Notes: generated by a model from the sequence alone, not told the origin. 64,000 nucleotides of DNA from Chara braunii (GCA_003427395.1 BFEA01000156.1:2090563-2154562); one strand, 5' to 3'; shown: positions 36,951 through 49,067, numbered from the stretch's first letter. A program made the numbers and translations.

Positions 36951-38075
36951 TCTTGTACCACCTTTGGGAACCCTGTTTGAGCCGTCCCTTAAAAAAGACC
37001 GGTTTACTATTTGCGTTTGCATCATTGTCGGGTCCCTTCCTCCTCCTGGAAGTCGATAAGTCAGATTCACCTCCCCAACTTGAAAGTTTTGCAAGACCTG
37101 TTCTCTCAATGCCTTAATGGCCTCAGTGTCTGCCAACTCATGAGCCGCCACCAAATCCATGACCTTGTTCACATCAGTCAGACTGGGTGACAGCACCTCC
37201 GCCCTTTCTTCCTCTTCTGGCTCCTCTAAAAGTCGTCGCTGCTCATTCTTGGATTCCTCAATCGTGAACGAGTCAGAATTAGGTTGATTCCTTATGCTCC
37301 TGGGTCCCGTGTTCCTGCAGATCACAATCTTGTAGTTTCCACATGCTAGATCACACAGGATCAGGATCATCGTTTCATCATGCTTATTGAAGATTAGAGT
37401 CTCCGTCCTGTATAGGAACAATCTCCCCAGAAGAATTGCGTGATCCACATCAAGCATAACGAAGAAACATATCCTCGTCTTTACCTTACCAACTTTGACG
37501 ACCACATTCGAAGTCGTTCCACAGAACACCGCCTTACAGTTGTCACCATGCAAGATGTCGCAATCTGAGCGGTTTATCTCCATTCCCAACCTAAGGACAT
37601 CAACTTCTCTAATGATATTCATCTATGCTCCTGTATCCAACACCGTCGTGCACTTCAACCCTTTCACCACCAAATCCACAATCCTGCAGGCCACACACTT
37701 CCAGTCCATCTTAGTTTCTGCCTCCGCCCATTCTGCCTCCTTCGGCAGGATCGTACTATTATGGACGTTTGGTACTAGCCGCCACGAAAATCTACCTTTC
37801 AGCCCATCACGGAGTCTTGGAGCAGAGGCCAAGATATCTTTTAGGTCCATGAGGTCATTGTGATGCTCAAGCAACCTATCAACCATCCGTTCCACGTCGA
37901 AACCCTCCTCCAATCGAACTGCATACTTCTTTTTCTTCGGCGCTACATCGCGCAAAATTGGTTCGTCTTCTTCTTCTTGGGTTCCTCTCTTCTCACTCTG
38001 CTTTGCTCGCCTATCCTCTTCATGGCAGAGCCTTTCGTCTTCCTCATCTTCGTCATCGTCCTCCTCAATTTCCAT
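36950..38075 (-). pseudogene. Ty3/gypsy aspartic protease region
   Basis: A 150-residue frame (38,075-37,623) with an acidic N-terminus, KKKKYAVRLEEGFDVERMVD and GRFSWRLVPN ends in VLDTGA, the catalytic DTG of retroviral-type aspartic proteases. It is followed by an in-frame TAG (37,623-37,625). The same frame continues with MNIIREVDVLRLGMEI, VVVKVGKVKTRICFFVM and HAILLGRLFLYRTE. The ILLGR part is the conserved segment preceding the second structural helix. The C-terminal part is an acidic linker to RT. The protease cleaves the Gag-Pol precursor. The TAG at a position where CAG (Gln) would be natural suggests a C to T change, which is inference. Confidence 0.75.
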
Positions 38076-38699
38076 AGACTCTTTCCTTCGCTATGGCTCG
38101 GACTCTCTCCGGCGAGGCTTTTGGCTAGCACTCGCTTTTACATGACCCCTGGTTCGAGCTGCTAAAGCAGCTCTCCCCTACGTCGTAGGCCCTACGTCGT
38201 AGGGGGCCTATACGTCATGCCGAACCTTGGGCCTGACCCTATCGTCGCCACTCCGGGATACCCTTGTTGTGCCAGTACTGACTCCGGGCCGGACTCGTAG
38301 AGTAAAACCTTCAGGAGATTAACCTTTCGTTCCTTCACTTCTTCACATATCTTTACCAACTTTCGTTGGTACCTCCCCATCTTTTCTCATAAGTCTTCCA
38401 TCTTACCCAGGAGGATTGACGTAGACTCCACTTCTTCATCCGCCTCATCGTCGTGCGACTCAACGACTATAGGCTCATCTTTTATGGTTCCTGCCTGTAG
38501 TCTTTGAGTTACTTCTTCTCCATTTTTCACCTCTTTCACTCCTATAGGTGGGTCCTCCTTCTCTCACCGAAGCCTAAACATGGCTAGTGGCGCTTGTCGC
38601 GCGGCTACCAGGTTAAGGGCTTCCTCCCTTAGTCTGCCTGTAACCTCGGGATCATTGTATTCTCCGAATTGATCATATATATCTCCTTCCATGTTGGAA

Positions 38700-39510
38700 G
38701 GTATCAGTTCATTTCTCTCATCTTCTCGTCTCTTATTGCAGAAACGTACTGTATGGCCTTGCTTGTCACAATGTCGACAAATAACATCTCGCTAATCAAA
38801 ACAAGCTCTTTCATATCCTTGACCTCCTCCCTGACCACCTTGGTTATCCTAATCTTTATAACCTTGGTTATTTCATTGACCCCCTCGCCGTCCTCCATTC
38901 CTTCCTCTTCCTCTTCCACCACCTCTGCCTCCATTCCCCTCGCTACCTTGCCCTTGATTTCCTCCTCCCGCCACGCTAGCTTGCGAACTCTGCTAAACGG
39001 GTGGTGGAGGTGGCACCATGGGCTAAGCTTGAACCGTGGGGTAGCTCGGAGGTGGTGCACTTGCTTGAGGACCTGAGTAGGGTACAATCTGTCCGACGGA
39101 ACCTGACCACCCCACGGTACGAATGTGTTAAAAATAGGTCATGATCATTGTCTATATGGCAGTGGTCCTGCTTGTGGGAGCCCCGCACTAGTCGATGGCG
39201 TTGCTGCACTTGGAGAGGTTACTGCCAACGCTTGAGGTGCTTGCCCCTTCCTGGAGCCTTGTTCCCCTTGCGTCAGATTGCGTTGCTTACGTTGCGCTTT
39301 TACGAGATGCTGCGGCACTGACTCCTCTTCTTACCACTCTTCCTGAACTGCTTCATCTACACTAGGCTCCTTTCCCTTCCCTTGGACCGTGGTCACTACC
39401 TTCTTCTGTACCACGGAGTCCTTTCCATAGCCCAATTCCGCAACTACATTTGTGATAATTCTCTTTACTCCTGGGGTCCCTGAGGCAGTCGCATCTGTCG
39501 AGGCAAATAC
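38700..39510 (-). pseudogene. Ty3/gypsy gag with CCHC zinc knuckle
   Basis: From about 39,510 the minus strand reads GVKRIITNVVAELGYGKDSV and VVTTVQGKGKEP, an in-frame TAA, then VPQHLVKAQRKQRNLTQGEQ. A proline-rich part and an RG/glycine-rich stretch follow. It ends with CRHCDKQGHTVRFC at 38,738-38,779, a complete CX2CX4HX4C knuckle that binds RNA in Gag. Several stops and at least one frameshift are present. It lies upstream of the protease, as expected for gag. Its N-terminal capsid part is not recognisable. Confidence 0.65.
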
Positions 39511-39529
39511 CTTAACAAGGGTATTTGCC
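39502..39529. other. Hairpin with arms GGCAAATACC / GGTATTTGCC
   Basis: An exact 10 bp inverted repeat with an 8-base loop containing TTAACAAG lies at the very start of the gag homology. It resembles the hairpins at 7979, 8662 and 28,227. It could mark an element boundary or a folded leader. Confidence 0.6.
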
Positions 39530-39914
39530 AGGGATTTTAAACGCCGGACTTGATGAGACTCACATTTGCCAAAAGTTTATTCAGACCTTACCTATGACTG
39601 AGAGACTAAAAGTTTTCGAGCTTTAGTTTGGATGCAGCCTCACGATTCAGAGCCTAAGTAGGCTAAAATGGATAATCGTGCCAGGTATGGGGCCGTGGCA
39701 CAAAAGGAATAAGAAGATCTAGGGCTGCGGGCGTTGATTTCGAGACAGGGGGCCGAAAGGTTGAGTCTGAGGCCTACCCGCGTGAGTGATCTCCGAGTCG
39801 TTGATGGGCAATCATCCACAGGGGAAGCGTTGGGCAAGGCACACTAGGCCTGTTGAGTGTGGACTGGGCCTACTGGGGGCTGCACCTCTACATATAGAAG
39901 AGGTGCAGGTTTAG

Positions 39915-40260
39915 CTCTCGTGATAGGAGCTAGCCCAGTAGGTTACAGTCTAGGATTTTCACCTGACAAACACCGGGATCGAATCTGAGATACTGCGCCA
40001 TTGGGCTAGCTGCTTTTTGAGTTGGCCACCTTACTTGTTGTCGGCGCGGTCGATTTCGATCATCGATTGCGAAGATCGCACGACCGAGATCGGCCGCGCG
40101 GATCAGCATGGCCCCTGCAAGGATGACACGCATAAATCGAGGAACGGTCCAAATCAGTTCGAGTCCATCAGGACCCGAACTCAGATTTGCATTTCTGAAC
40201 CCACGTGGGTGACGTGACCGTTGGTTAAAGCCAACGACTTAAAAAAAAAAAAAAAAAAAA

Positions 40261-40290
<30 letters not shown>
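39915..40290 (+). mobile_element. tRNA-derived SINE-like element
   Basis: TAGCCCAGTAGG (39,931-39,942) fits the RNA polymerase III A box, and GGATCGAATCT (39,976-39,986) fits the B box. They start 45 bases apart, as in tRNA genes. The sequence ends with a ~22 base A-run followed by (CAA)n (40,241-40,290), a typical SINE tail. Stems do not pair well enough for a functional tRNA. AGCTAGCCCA and TGGGCTAGCT form a 10 bp inverted repeat around the box region. No clear target duplication was found. Confidence 0.5.
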
Positions 40291-40291
<1 letters not shown>

Positions 40292-40403
40292 TAAAAACTA
40301 AAACAAAACTAAGTGAGGAACAAAGCGCCAGTTGGTGTGATTACGGTTGTTGGGGACTTGAAGTCCCATAAGTTGTGGCAGTCGCCCGTTTTTACGAGCT
40401 TAC

Positions 40404-40444
40404 GTTTTGTTTTTTTCAAAAAAATTATTTTCTTTTTTTTTTCT

Positions 40445-40486
<42 letters not shown>

Positions 40487-40511
40487 ATTTTTTTTTTTTT
40501 TTTTTTTTTTT

Positions 40512-40552
<41 letters not shown>
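40404..40552. repeat. Long T-rich tract
   Basis: Roughly 150 bases are almost pure T with single interruptions. It could be the poly-A tail of a minus-strand retroposon or a collapsed low-complexity stretch. Lysine- or phenylalanine-rich frames across it are not genes. Confidence 0.9.
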
Positions 40553-40555
<3 letters not shown>

Positions 40556-40589
40556 TTACGCCCGTTCGTTTGACAAATGGGTTGACTTG

Positions 40590-40845
40590 CCATCGAACAG
40601 GATGTGCAAAATCGAATGGATCTGCCACCCCTGGCCGGCTACATGCGAGCGTGGGGTTTGGGACCTTGTACTGAAGTTACGAGGGACTCTCTACACGTGT
40701 CGTGGTGGTCTCCAATTTGCGAGGGATTCGCGAGTCGTTCTAATGGTCGAAAGAACATTTTTGCTTGCGTCGTTCCGGCCTCTAAACGTCTTTCCCGGAG
40801 GGTTTTCACAATAGTTCGCACGTCACTACCGACGGTCGCGACTGT

Positions 40846-40885
<40 letters not shown>

Positions 40886-41120
40886 GTCCTACCTGAGAGT
40901 GGCCTCATGCTACTTCCATCGTTATGATGAGCAAAATTGAATGAATCTACCGCTAGAACATGGAAATATACACCGCCGAATACTACCCCCCCCCTCATTG
41001 TAGTTACCACTCCATATGCGTCCTTTCGTTTTGACGAACAGGTAGTGGAAGGAGTGTGCGCCTATGTTCAGCGGGCAACCTGTTCATTCAGGTAAGTTTT
41101 TTTTTTTTTTTTTTTTTCTC
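40590..41120. repeat. Short dispersed repeat with GAGCAAAATTGAATGAAT motif
   Basis: Two related segments near 40,605 and 40,928 carry GCAAAATCGAATGGATC and GAGCAAAATTGAATGAATC. The second is followed by CTAGAACATGGAAATATACA, like those at 5955, 6240 and 25,892. A compound (GT)n(GA)n microsatellite lies at 40,848-40,886 and a T-run at 41,098-41,118. No gene recognised. Confidence 0.5.
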
Positions 41121-43550
41121 CTTCTTCTCCTGTTTCAAGTTCCCCTGGTGTCGTTTTAGCTGCACCTATCCAATTTTAAGAACGAGCTGCAGCAACCAAC
41201 GACGCGTCTGAACCTGACGCTGTTGGCGCTAAGGTACGGGCGCACGTTGGGCCAATAGGGAAATGAAGACCTGCTGAGTTTGACTCTAGTTCGACTCTGT
41301 GAAATTACTTAGAGGGGAAGAGAGACTGCTCGTTTCCAATAAAAAAATGAGTTGCTTCTTCCAGAGAAATGGGGGTAAAAAAAAAAAAAAAGTACAGAAG
41401 GAAAAAAGAAGTAACAATCGTGAATATGGTCGTGTGACCGAGGAACAGGTGCAGCCCCAGAAGGTTCTAGCAGTTGATTGGACTGCGCCTGTTCGTTTTG
41501 AGCAAGCATCAATAAGTGGTTGGGTACAACCATTTCCAAGAGCACCTGGCCTAGGAAAACGGCCAGGTACTTCTGGGGATTGTCGACCTTGGTCCCCCTA
41601 GGGGAAACCCAAGGCATCGGGCTCTTAGCCATTGCCTGGTTGTGGGCAAAGCAGCTGCCCACATGCCTTCGGCTGGCTATAAAAGTCAGCACTCCACGCA
41701 GTAGCCTTACTCTTGTGGCAGTGTTGCTGGGACATTCACTTGTGTGAATGCTGGCTGGCTGTTGCATTTTGTTGTAGAGGGGAGGTGTTGTTGGTGGAGT
41801 TGCTGGAGGTTTGTGGGAGCAGTTGGGGGAGAGATAGGCGGCAACCATCATATAGCCGAGGTTGGGAACTCACTGCCCCACCTTTGCATGGGTTCCACGA
41901 CTGGTGGGTTGCGTCAGGGTCCGAATGGTGCAGCAAGCGACACCTTTTTCTAGTGAGAGGTTGTGTTGCCGGACTACCACCGTGACATCAAAACCTTCCT
42001 AAGCGAAGGTGTTGCAGGATTTGTCGCCCATCGCTGAAGTGTTTTTTAAACGAGAGTGTGGGGAAGTGTTGCTCAGCGGCACGGCGGCAGCAGCACTTCG
42101 GTGAGGAAGTGTTGCTTGACTGACGGCATGGCGGCATCAGGGTATCCCTAAGGGGAGGTGTTGTCCGTTTGGCGGTACGACAACGGCGTTATTTTTTTTC
42201 AGTGAGGATACACTTCCGAAATTTTGACACAGTAGTGGCACTTCGGCGAGAAACCACTGCCAATTGTTTTTGGCACGGCAGTCGTGATACCGGTTTTGAC
42301 GGTGCGGCGAGCGACAATTCTATTATTTGTGGTGCGGAGTGGTTATGGTGGATTCCGGTGCGGCCTACAGGTTGGCCTAGCACTGATGCGCGTTTGGGAT
42401 CGTGCGGCAGTGGTGCATGGACCGCCGACATGAAGAGAGTGGGTAATGAGTGCACATGGCAGTAATTATTGAGGCTCGTGATGCATGCGGTTTTGAGCCA
42501 GGACCACCTTTATATATATATTTTTTTGTAGCGCGGAGCGAGCGGTTTTGAGTTCCGGACCACCTGGTATTACAGGCGATGGTGTCGGACTGCATTGGGA
42601 CCATCTGGGACCATTTTGGGACCAGGTGGAACTGATTTTTAAATCGGGACCGGCATGATGGAGTGGTTATTGTGAGCGGACGTGGTGATCGGAGGCGGCG
42701 TGAACTTTGGTTTGATTGGGGAGTACCATAGGTGGTAAAAGTGCAGTTGGGACTGTGTTGGGATCGGTTTGGGACATTGGGACCACGTGAAAACTCATTC
42801 GTGGGAACACCTTCCTGAAGGGCTATCTCGCTTGAGTTTTTTTGTGGCCCAATCTCTGCTTTTTTGAGTACTTGGGAAAGAACGCGGACCATGGCTCCGG
42901 AGAAAGGTCACAACTTGTGGAGTTGTGAGCCACACATTTCATGTAAGTTGCGCATATTTTCATATTGGATGGCGGTCATTTTCTTTTGATTGGAATATTA
43001 CTCGGCTTTATTGAGTGAGACGATTCAAACTTCACTTAAGGTCAGTTGAATGACTCAGATTTCCCTTAACACCTGTGTGAACCCGCACTTTGCTTGACCC
43101 TGTTTGGTTTGAATATTCGAAAGAAAAGGTAGAGTAAAGTTGTGTGAGTCATGCATGTGAATGAAAATGTTTGACTTTGAGTATGGGGTTTCGTTTGGTT
43201 TTCCCAAACTTATTTGTTTCGGATTTGTGTGCAGGTAGGTAAAAAGAGATTATTAAAATGGAGATTGTTTTTGCCTATTGGAGAAAAGCAAAATGATTGT
43301 CTTCTTTTTACTTCTCACCTGTCTGCATGTGAAAAATGACTTGTCATTTTGAAAAAGATAAATTCGATGTGTGTCATAAAATGAATGCGAATGAAATAAA
43401 GCAGATAAGGTCAAAAAAACTTTTTTTTTAGGTTTACCCGTTATATCCCGGATGACCTTATCTACCTATACATGTCCAAATGGTTCTCATTTTATATCTC
43501 CTCTAACTTTCTACATCTAAGTTATCATAAACTCTGGCGAAATGAGGATA
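41120..43550. other. No gene recognised
   Basis: The stretch is G/T-rich on the plus strand, with low-complexity GTGTTG, TGGTGG and GGGACCA runs. None of the short frames carries a recognisable motif. Confidence 0.5.
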
Positions 43551-43554
43551 ACTG

Positions 43555-44162
43555 AAAACTAACCTCTGAGATAACCTAAAGTGGTTGAAACCACTTTATG
43601 AAAGTTCAACCACTTCAGGTCATTTTAGAGGTTTCAGGTCTTCCCACATCAAACCAATGAAATAACATGAAGTGGATGAAGACTCTGAAAGTGGTTTCAA
43701 GTCCCCCTACCCAAACATTTGGATGGGGGGACCTGAAACTGCTTTAAGAAGCTTCAACCGCTTCAGGTCATTTTAGAGGTTTCAGGTCTCCCCACCCCAA
43801 ACTTCTGAAATGACTTGAAGTGGCTGAAAATATGAAAGCGGTTTTAAATGCCCCAATCCAAAAATTTGGATGGGAGGATTTGAAACCGCTCTTAGAAACT
43901 TCAACCTCTTTAGGTCATTTTAGAGGTTTCAGGTCTCCCCACCCGAAACTCTTGAAATGACTTGAAGTGTCACACAACAACGTTGAACCAAAACAAAAAC
44001 AGACAAAAAAAAAAACAAAAAACATACAATCTGACCTTCAAATCACCTGAAACTCCTAAAATGGATTGAAGTGTCTTAGGGTCATTTTAGCGATTTCATA
44101 CCTCTGCTAACAAACTTCAGAATCTTTCGTTCTAAAATTTTAATAGGTATTAACCACTTGTG
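43555..44162. mobile_element. Foldback element FB4
   Basis: The right end is the reverse complement of CACAAGTGGTTAATACC (ending 44,162), like FB1 and FB2. The interior repeats CTTCAACCACTTCAGGTCAT and its inverse, with centres AACATTTGGATGGGGGG and AAAATTTGGATGGGAGG. It is a diverged relative of FB3, with units about 130 bp apart. The empty site is suggested by the R copy at 14,575 (CTGCAAGTGGAGGTTAC). The left end and target duplication are not resolved. Confidence 0.65.
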
Positions 44163-44164
44163 GC

Positions 44165-44790
44165 AAGTGCGGGTTACAACTTAACTACAACTATTCTAGG
44201 TACGGCCATGGCTTGCCTCAACGGGCTGCACGACTATAGGCCGGATTGCTGGAGGCTTATAACACGTTGGTCCTCGATGTCGGGGAGGGCCCCTAGATCC
44301 CTACTATCATAAACTACGACGGGGGAGATTGCGCCAAGTTGAAGATCAACGTGGAGGGAGTGAGGGAATAAAAAATGAGAGGTGATCGAAAGCTACAGGC
44401 GACCTCGACTGAGCCAAAAAAATAGAGTCAAGTGAAGGTGCAGACGGGACGGCGTCATGACCGAGGTCCAAGGGACAATCGCGTATTATGAGGTTGAGAC
44501 CTCTAGTGGTACCACAAAGCGAGAGCAGCAACACCTGAACCTGGACTCGAAAGGTGAGAGTGAGGTCAGCGCGACGGAGATCCAATCCTGGCACGGGTTG
44601 GACCAATGGCAGAGGGACCACCCGTGGCTGAGCCTGTTGAAAGTGGCCAAGAGGCAAACTTGGAGCGACAGAAGGAATAAGGCCGCTAGGTGGTTGCGGG
44701 GCAGAGGTCAATCACAATCAGGGAGAGGGAGGCCAGGTTCGCTAAGGAAACGACAAATGTCACTTACCTGGAGCTTCCGCCATGTGCTCG
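44165..44790 (+). pseudogene. Gag-like fragment of repeat family R
   Basis: It shares about 290 bp of the 5' half with 14.58-14.87 kb. Frames encode GHGLPQRAARL, LLEAYNTLVLDVGEGP, NYDGGDCAKLKINVEGVRE and then a charged, coiled-coil-like segment (ITIREREARFAKETTNV). Stops interrupt every frame. It directly follows FB4, which appears to have inserted at its upstream edge. Confidence 0.4.
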
Positions 44791-47700
44791 AGGGGTCAAC
44801 TCACTTCTCGTTTTTTCGTATCTGAAACACGCACTCGTTTTGCTGGATTCGTGTCCAACGACACATTTCTTGAATGAACAGACGAGGAGAGAATTGATAT
44901 ACGCGTTCAGTGCACCTTATGCGTAATCAATGCGACAATGCGCTAACCATTATGTGTGTGTAAGAGAGAGAAAGAGGGGATTGTATATGCACACGACGTG
45001 CAACCAGAGAGAGAGAGAGTCGACGTTTGTTGTTGATGTCGGTCCTTGATGGCCATGTCGAGAGAGATGAACACACTCTGAGTAGCCTGTATATGACCAC
45101 CGAGACATTGCACTAATCGTTTTCATACTCGGAGAGAGACCAGTGAGGAAGTGTGTGTGAGTGTGCTGGTACGCACGGAAGAGAGAAGTAACACCTGCTC
45201 AGTGTTGATGGATGTTGAAGTGATGGTCGAGGCTGCCTCATATCATTGACGTCGTTCTTCCCACAAGTTTGTGTACGCTCTTCAAGGGACAAAGCCACTG
45301 GATTTTGGGCACGATCAACAAGTACAAACCAGTAGGTTGTAGGCACTTTTGATCACATTCAAGAAAGGACAAGCAGCGGCAGACGCGCGTCTTACTTTTG
45401 TTGTTGACGTCAGCTCTTCATGATCATATCAAGAGAGCTACGGACTTTGCGTATGCAGTGATGAAATTGGACGATGATGTCAATTAGTCATGGAGGGCTC
45501 GCCCTCCAGAGTTCGACACAGGCTGAAACGAGGACGAAGAGGCTACTAGCCTGCAGAGCCAGTGGAAGAGGGCCCAAAAGAGATACTGAGGGAGAGAGAG
45601 GGTATGCAAGTGCGAGAGAAGAAAAGACTTACCTGGGTTCAACCCCGCGCGCGATGCGTGCAAGGGAGGCATGTATGTTACGGTTGACTTCACTTACAAC
45701 TACCTGAAGCGGGCTCATGACGACGCAGGACTGGGAAAACGCAGAGCAGTCGAGAGAAGGAAGAGGGCGTGACAGTTAGTTGAACAAAATACTTAATTGT
45801 AGTGCAAAATGCGAGTAAGGAAGGGGTACTACCGAAGTTAGTTATGTGGGGGACCTCTCTGTCCAGAGTTCTACATGCAAATTTATAACAGGCATCAATC
45901 ATACAATCTCTATGCTTTCTATTTCGATGCACGCCCCCTAATGAGCCTCGTGCGGTGACTGCCTTGACGAGTTGAAGTTCACGTTTTGCATTTTTGCTAA
46001 GTTACCACCCGATCATTCGCCGTCGTCATTGATCTCATTTGTATATAATTACCAGTTCAGTCCAAGATACAGATTGCAAAGAGATGTTTGGACTGGTCTG
46101 ATCTCAAGATGGGGAACCGGTGAAAACATCTGAATAGGCTATGGTCGGCGTTGATGAGACCAGTTTTGGGGGGTGTTTGTAGTGAGTGAGAACTCCTGAC
46201 TCTGAAGTTTTACTATTGAGGGTTAAGCAACGAGTGGTTATTTGTGCAGGCCATTGTTAGAGCCCCATGAGAATGAGAATGTTTATATGTCATCGATCAG
46301 ACTTTAATTTGTATCGCATAATCTTCACTGCTTGATTGTCAAGACCGCTTGAATGTGCTCTTGAATAACTTTTCGAAGGGACGTCACTATGAAAAGTTTA
46401 TGATAATGCGAACTCAGGAAATTAGATGTTGAGGTCAACCGCCTAATCACACATGGCTGATCGATGGAATTGGTTTTCGTTGTCGGAGTCCTTGTCATTA
46501 GTTCACGCAGGTAAAATTTTGTAGGAGGCTCGTACAGGAGGCAAGTTACCTGTTGAAACCAGACAAACTCAGTCAATATCGGATTGATCAACTGTTAACT
46601 ACATCTTGCCGGGGAGGAAAAGTTGAATTCCGAATAAGGTCTCTTACTTTTTTATCTTAAAATCATTTCACTCTCCCTTTTCTGCTTTTCCCCATCTTCT
46701 TCCTTTTAATTATTGTTGTTCCTTTGCTCCCTCTCCCCTGGCCTCTCTTCACGAAATGGATAAGGGAAGGGTGATTAAATACTGGCTACTTATTTAGAAT
46801 GGCAGGCTTGGAGGTACTCCCAGACTGCTAGGGAGGGTTGCTGATAAAGTTTTAGTCTTCTAATTAAGTGGAAGTGGCATACGACCCTGATTTTTTTTTT
46901 AAGTTTAAAACAACCCGATTTTATTCTCTCACACGCATGTGATGGCAAAAGAAAATCCGTTCTGAGAAGGATTGCTTACCTTCTGGCTAAATATATTTTT
47001 GACGGTGATTAAAGAAAGGGGGAGCTTTATGCATGAATCCAGGGCAAAAACAGATATAAAAGAGACAGTGTGCACAAAATAATATTCAAGAATTGAATCG
47101 TTTTTTTCATGTTACTTTGACAGTACAGACAGATAAACTAAATCCTTTGGAGTTCAAGAGAGAGAAGGCAAGCATACTGTGTGAATCAAGAACCATGGTG
47201 TTATTTCAAGTGGTTAGATACTTAGGTATTTCTAACAGTCTTCACTCAGGTACTGTTTAAGTAGGAGACGCTATCAATAGTACTACGTTCATCATGTGAT
47301 TTGTGTTATTGCTAGTGTGACCTGCTTGATAATTTTGTGAAGTTAATTTCGCGGCGTGCAGTACTTGAACGGTGTACGAGCTGTTCTCGCCCAAGAAACA
47401 TTCATTGTTACGAAGGGACAAAAATTGCGCCGAGAAACACAATATAGAGCTCGGATGAGTTCGCACCCGGACCTTATGTTACGTGTGGATGCATTTTGCG
47501 ATGAAGGTTTTATGTTGAGTAGGAGTGGATAAAACTTCAAAAGACATTTTCTTACATATTGGCGAGCTACTCCCAGAAGATTATTTGTTGTGTGTTCACA
47601 GTTATTCTCAAAGGGGGTCAATATCACGTGCAACCTTATACTCAATAAAAGTTCATTACTGAGATCTTGTTGAGCAAGTCGGAATCATCAGTACCTCTAA

Positions 47701-47850
47701 GGAATGAACTAAAATCTGCAACACTCCACATTATCTCCTGTCATACTCGAGTTGGAGTGTTTCATCTGTGTCATTTCGTCAAATGAGTGAAGTCGAAAAT
47801 AGTTTTTTCTGACAAAGTATTCAAACTTAGATTGCGTACTACTGACTCTA
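44790..47850. other. No gene recognised
   Basis: Composition is more balanced than in the flanks. There are GA-rich runs near 44,950-45,020 and 45,590. Frames are short and carry no recognisable motif on either strand. Confidence 0.5.
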
Positions 47851-47858
47851 TGTCATAA

Positions 47859-48041
47859 GTGAAACAAGTTCTAGCAATTAACTTTATCCCTGAGATCATT
47901 CGAGAATGTTTCATCGTCAGCGATATATTGTGTGTTACTTTAGCTAAGCTTATAGTTTGTCATACACCGTGTAATGCGTTAGTGTTTATAGTTGCTGATG
48001 AGATTTGGCGTGAGGCATTTGAATTGGTTTGTTGTCATTGA
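47859..48041 (+). CDS. Unrecognised 60-residue open frame
   Basis: It is a hydrophobic and acidic short frame (IPEIIRECFIVSDILCVTLA). It could be the first of a series of decayed plus-strand frames extending to 50.0 kb. There is no family match I can name, and it is likely to be chance or a remnant. Confidence 0.12.
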   Translation: MKQVLAINFIPEIIRECFIVSDILCVTLAKLIVCHTPCNALVFIVADEIWREAFELVCCH

Positions 48042-48569
48042 CAACCAGTTTGATGCTTCTAACAGGAGAACGATTTGCAAGATTTCTCTGCGATTCGGTA
48101 AAGACGGGGACGGTATCTTATAATGTTATTCGATAAGAAATTTCTCAAAGTCATAAGAGCACAAGTGAGATTCAGCAGCATCTTAACGACGTACTTGAAC
48201 TAACTAGACCCATTTTTTTTATATTTGTCTCGCTGCTAAGAGAAAATCATTCGAGACTGGATTACCGAGGGTCCCTACGGTAAAAGGGCCTGTTGGGGTC
48301 TCTAGTAAAGGGTTCTTACTGAGAAACTAGCGGTACACTGATTGAAACGTGACTCAACTTACACTTGTTCATCTCTATCTCAACAACTCGTTTATAAAGG
48401 CACGTTTGACTACATGAATGATTACAACAATTGCAGTCATTTTTACAGTTATCAGTAGCAAAATTAAAACAATTTTTGGATTTTTTTACTAATAGGGACT
48501 CTGATACATACTGCCTAGGCTCATCTGAATGTCAACATAGATGATCATTGATGGAAAGGTAGAAAAAAC

Positions 48570-48794
48570 ATGAGAGGTGAGAACACGTTAGTGATGTCTT
48601 GCGCATTCTATCGGGACAAAGTGGAAGGTTGGGTAGAGAATGTTGTCGAAGATATGACGCAGTACGTTAACTTTACGAGAAAATATGCGCTAGGGTTAGT
48701 AAAAGAACAAAAGTTCATCGAGTATATCATTTATTTATATGGATCGGACGAGAAATTGCATAGAACCGGTTCCTCACTAAAAACAGTCGAGTGA
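48570..48794 (+). CDS. Unrecognised 74-residue open frame
   Basis: It has a protein-like composition (CAFYRDKVEGWVENVVEDMT, KYALGLVKEQKFIEYIIYLY) and a clear ATG. It belongs to a cluster with 49,068-49,355 and the decayed frame at 49.63-50.0 kb, all plus strand. These may be remnants of one larger gene, possibly mobile. No domain recognised. Confidence 0.2.
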   Translation: MRGENTLVMSCAFYRDKVEGWVENVVEDMTQYVNFTRKYALGLVKEQKFIEYIIYLYGSDEKLHRTGSSLKTVE

Positions 48795-49067
48795 TCCAAA
48801 GCAAGACTCAAACGTGTATGAGCCCACATGAACTAGTGGCCAACTTTTCTATTTCACCGACTTATCAGGACGCTACCAAAAACAAATCATCTAGCAAATC
48901 ATACGTCTCTCTCGGTTCTGAGTAGTCCGAGTCTCGTTAATCGACGATTGCCATTCATCCAAGTCCCCATGAATATTTGAATTCGAGTTTGTATGGTGAT
49001 CTTCGGTCAAACTCTCGAATCAGTATCCTTTTAAAGCTTTGTCACAGGGAATAAATCGTCAAAGAGG

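Larger units (their letters stand above)
31690..39530 (-). mobile_element. Degraded Ty3/gypsy LTR retrotransposon, minus strand
   Basis: Reading right to left, the order is gag with CCHC knuckle (38.7-39.5 kb), aspartic protease (37.6 kb), start of RT (36.5-36.9 kb), integrase (35.7-34.6 kb), then a further gag-like CCHC frame (34.4-31.9 kb). The order protease, RT, integrase is that of Ty3/gypsy rather than copia. Most of RT and all RNaseH are missing and replaced by an inverted copy of repeat family R. I could not identify LTRs, primer binding site or target duplication, so the outer limits are set only by coding homology. Confidence 0.75.

Noticed and set aside
39925-40005. A functional tRNA gene
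   Set aside because: A and B boxes fit, but acceptor and T stems pair poorly; kept only as SINE-like.
40309-40593. Lysine-rich or phenylalanine-rich frames
   Set aside because: Translation of a long T tract.
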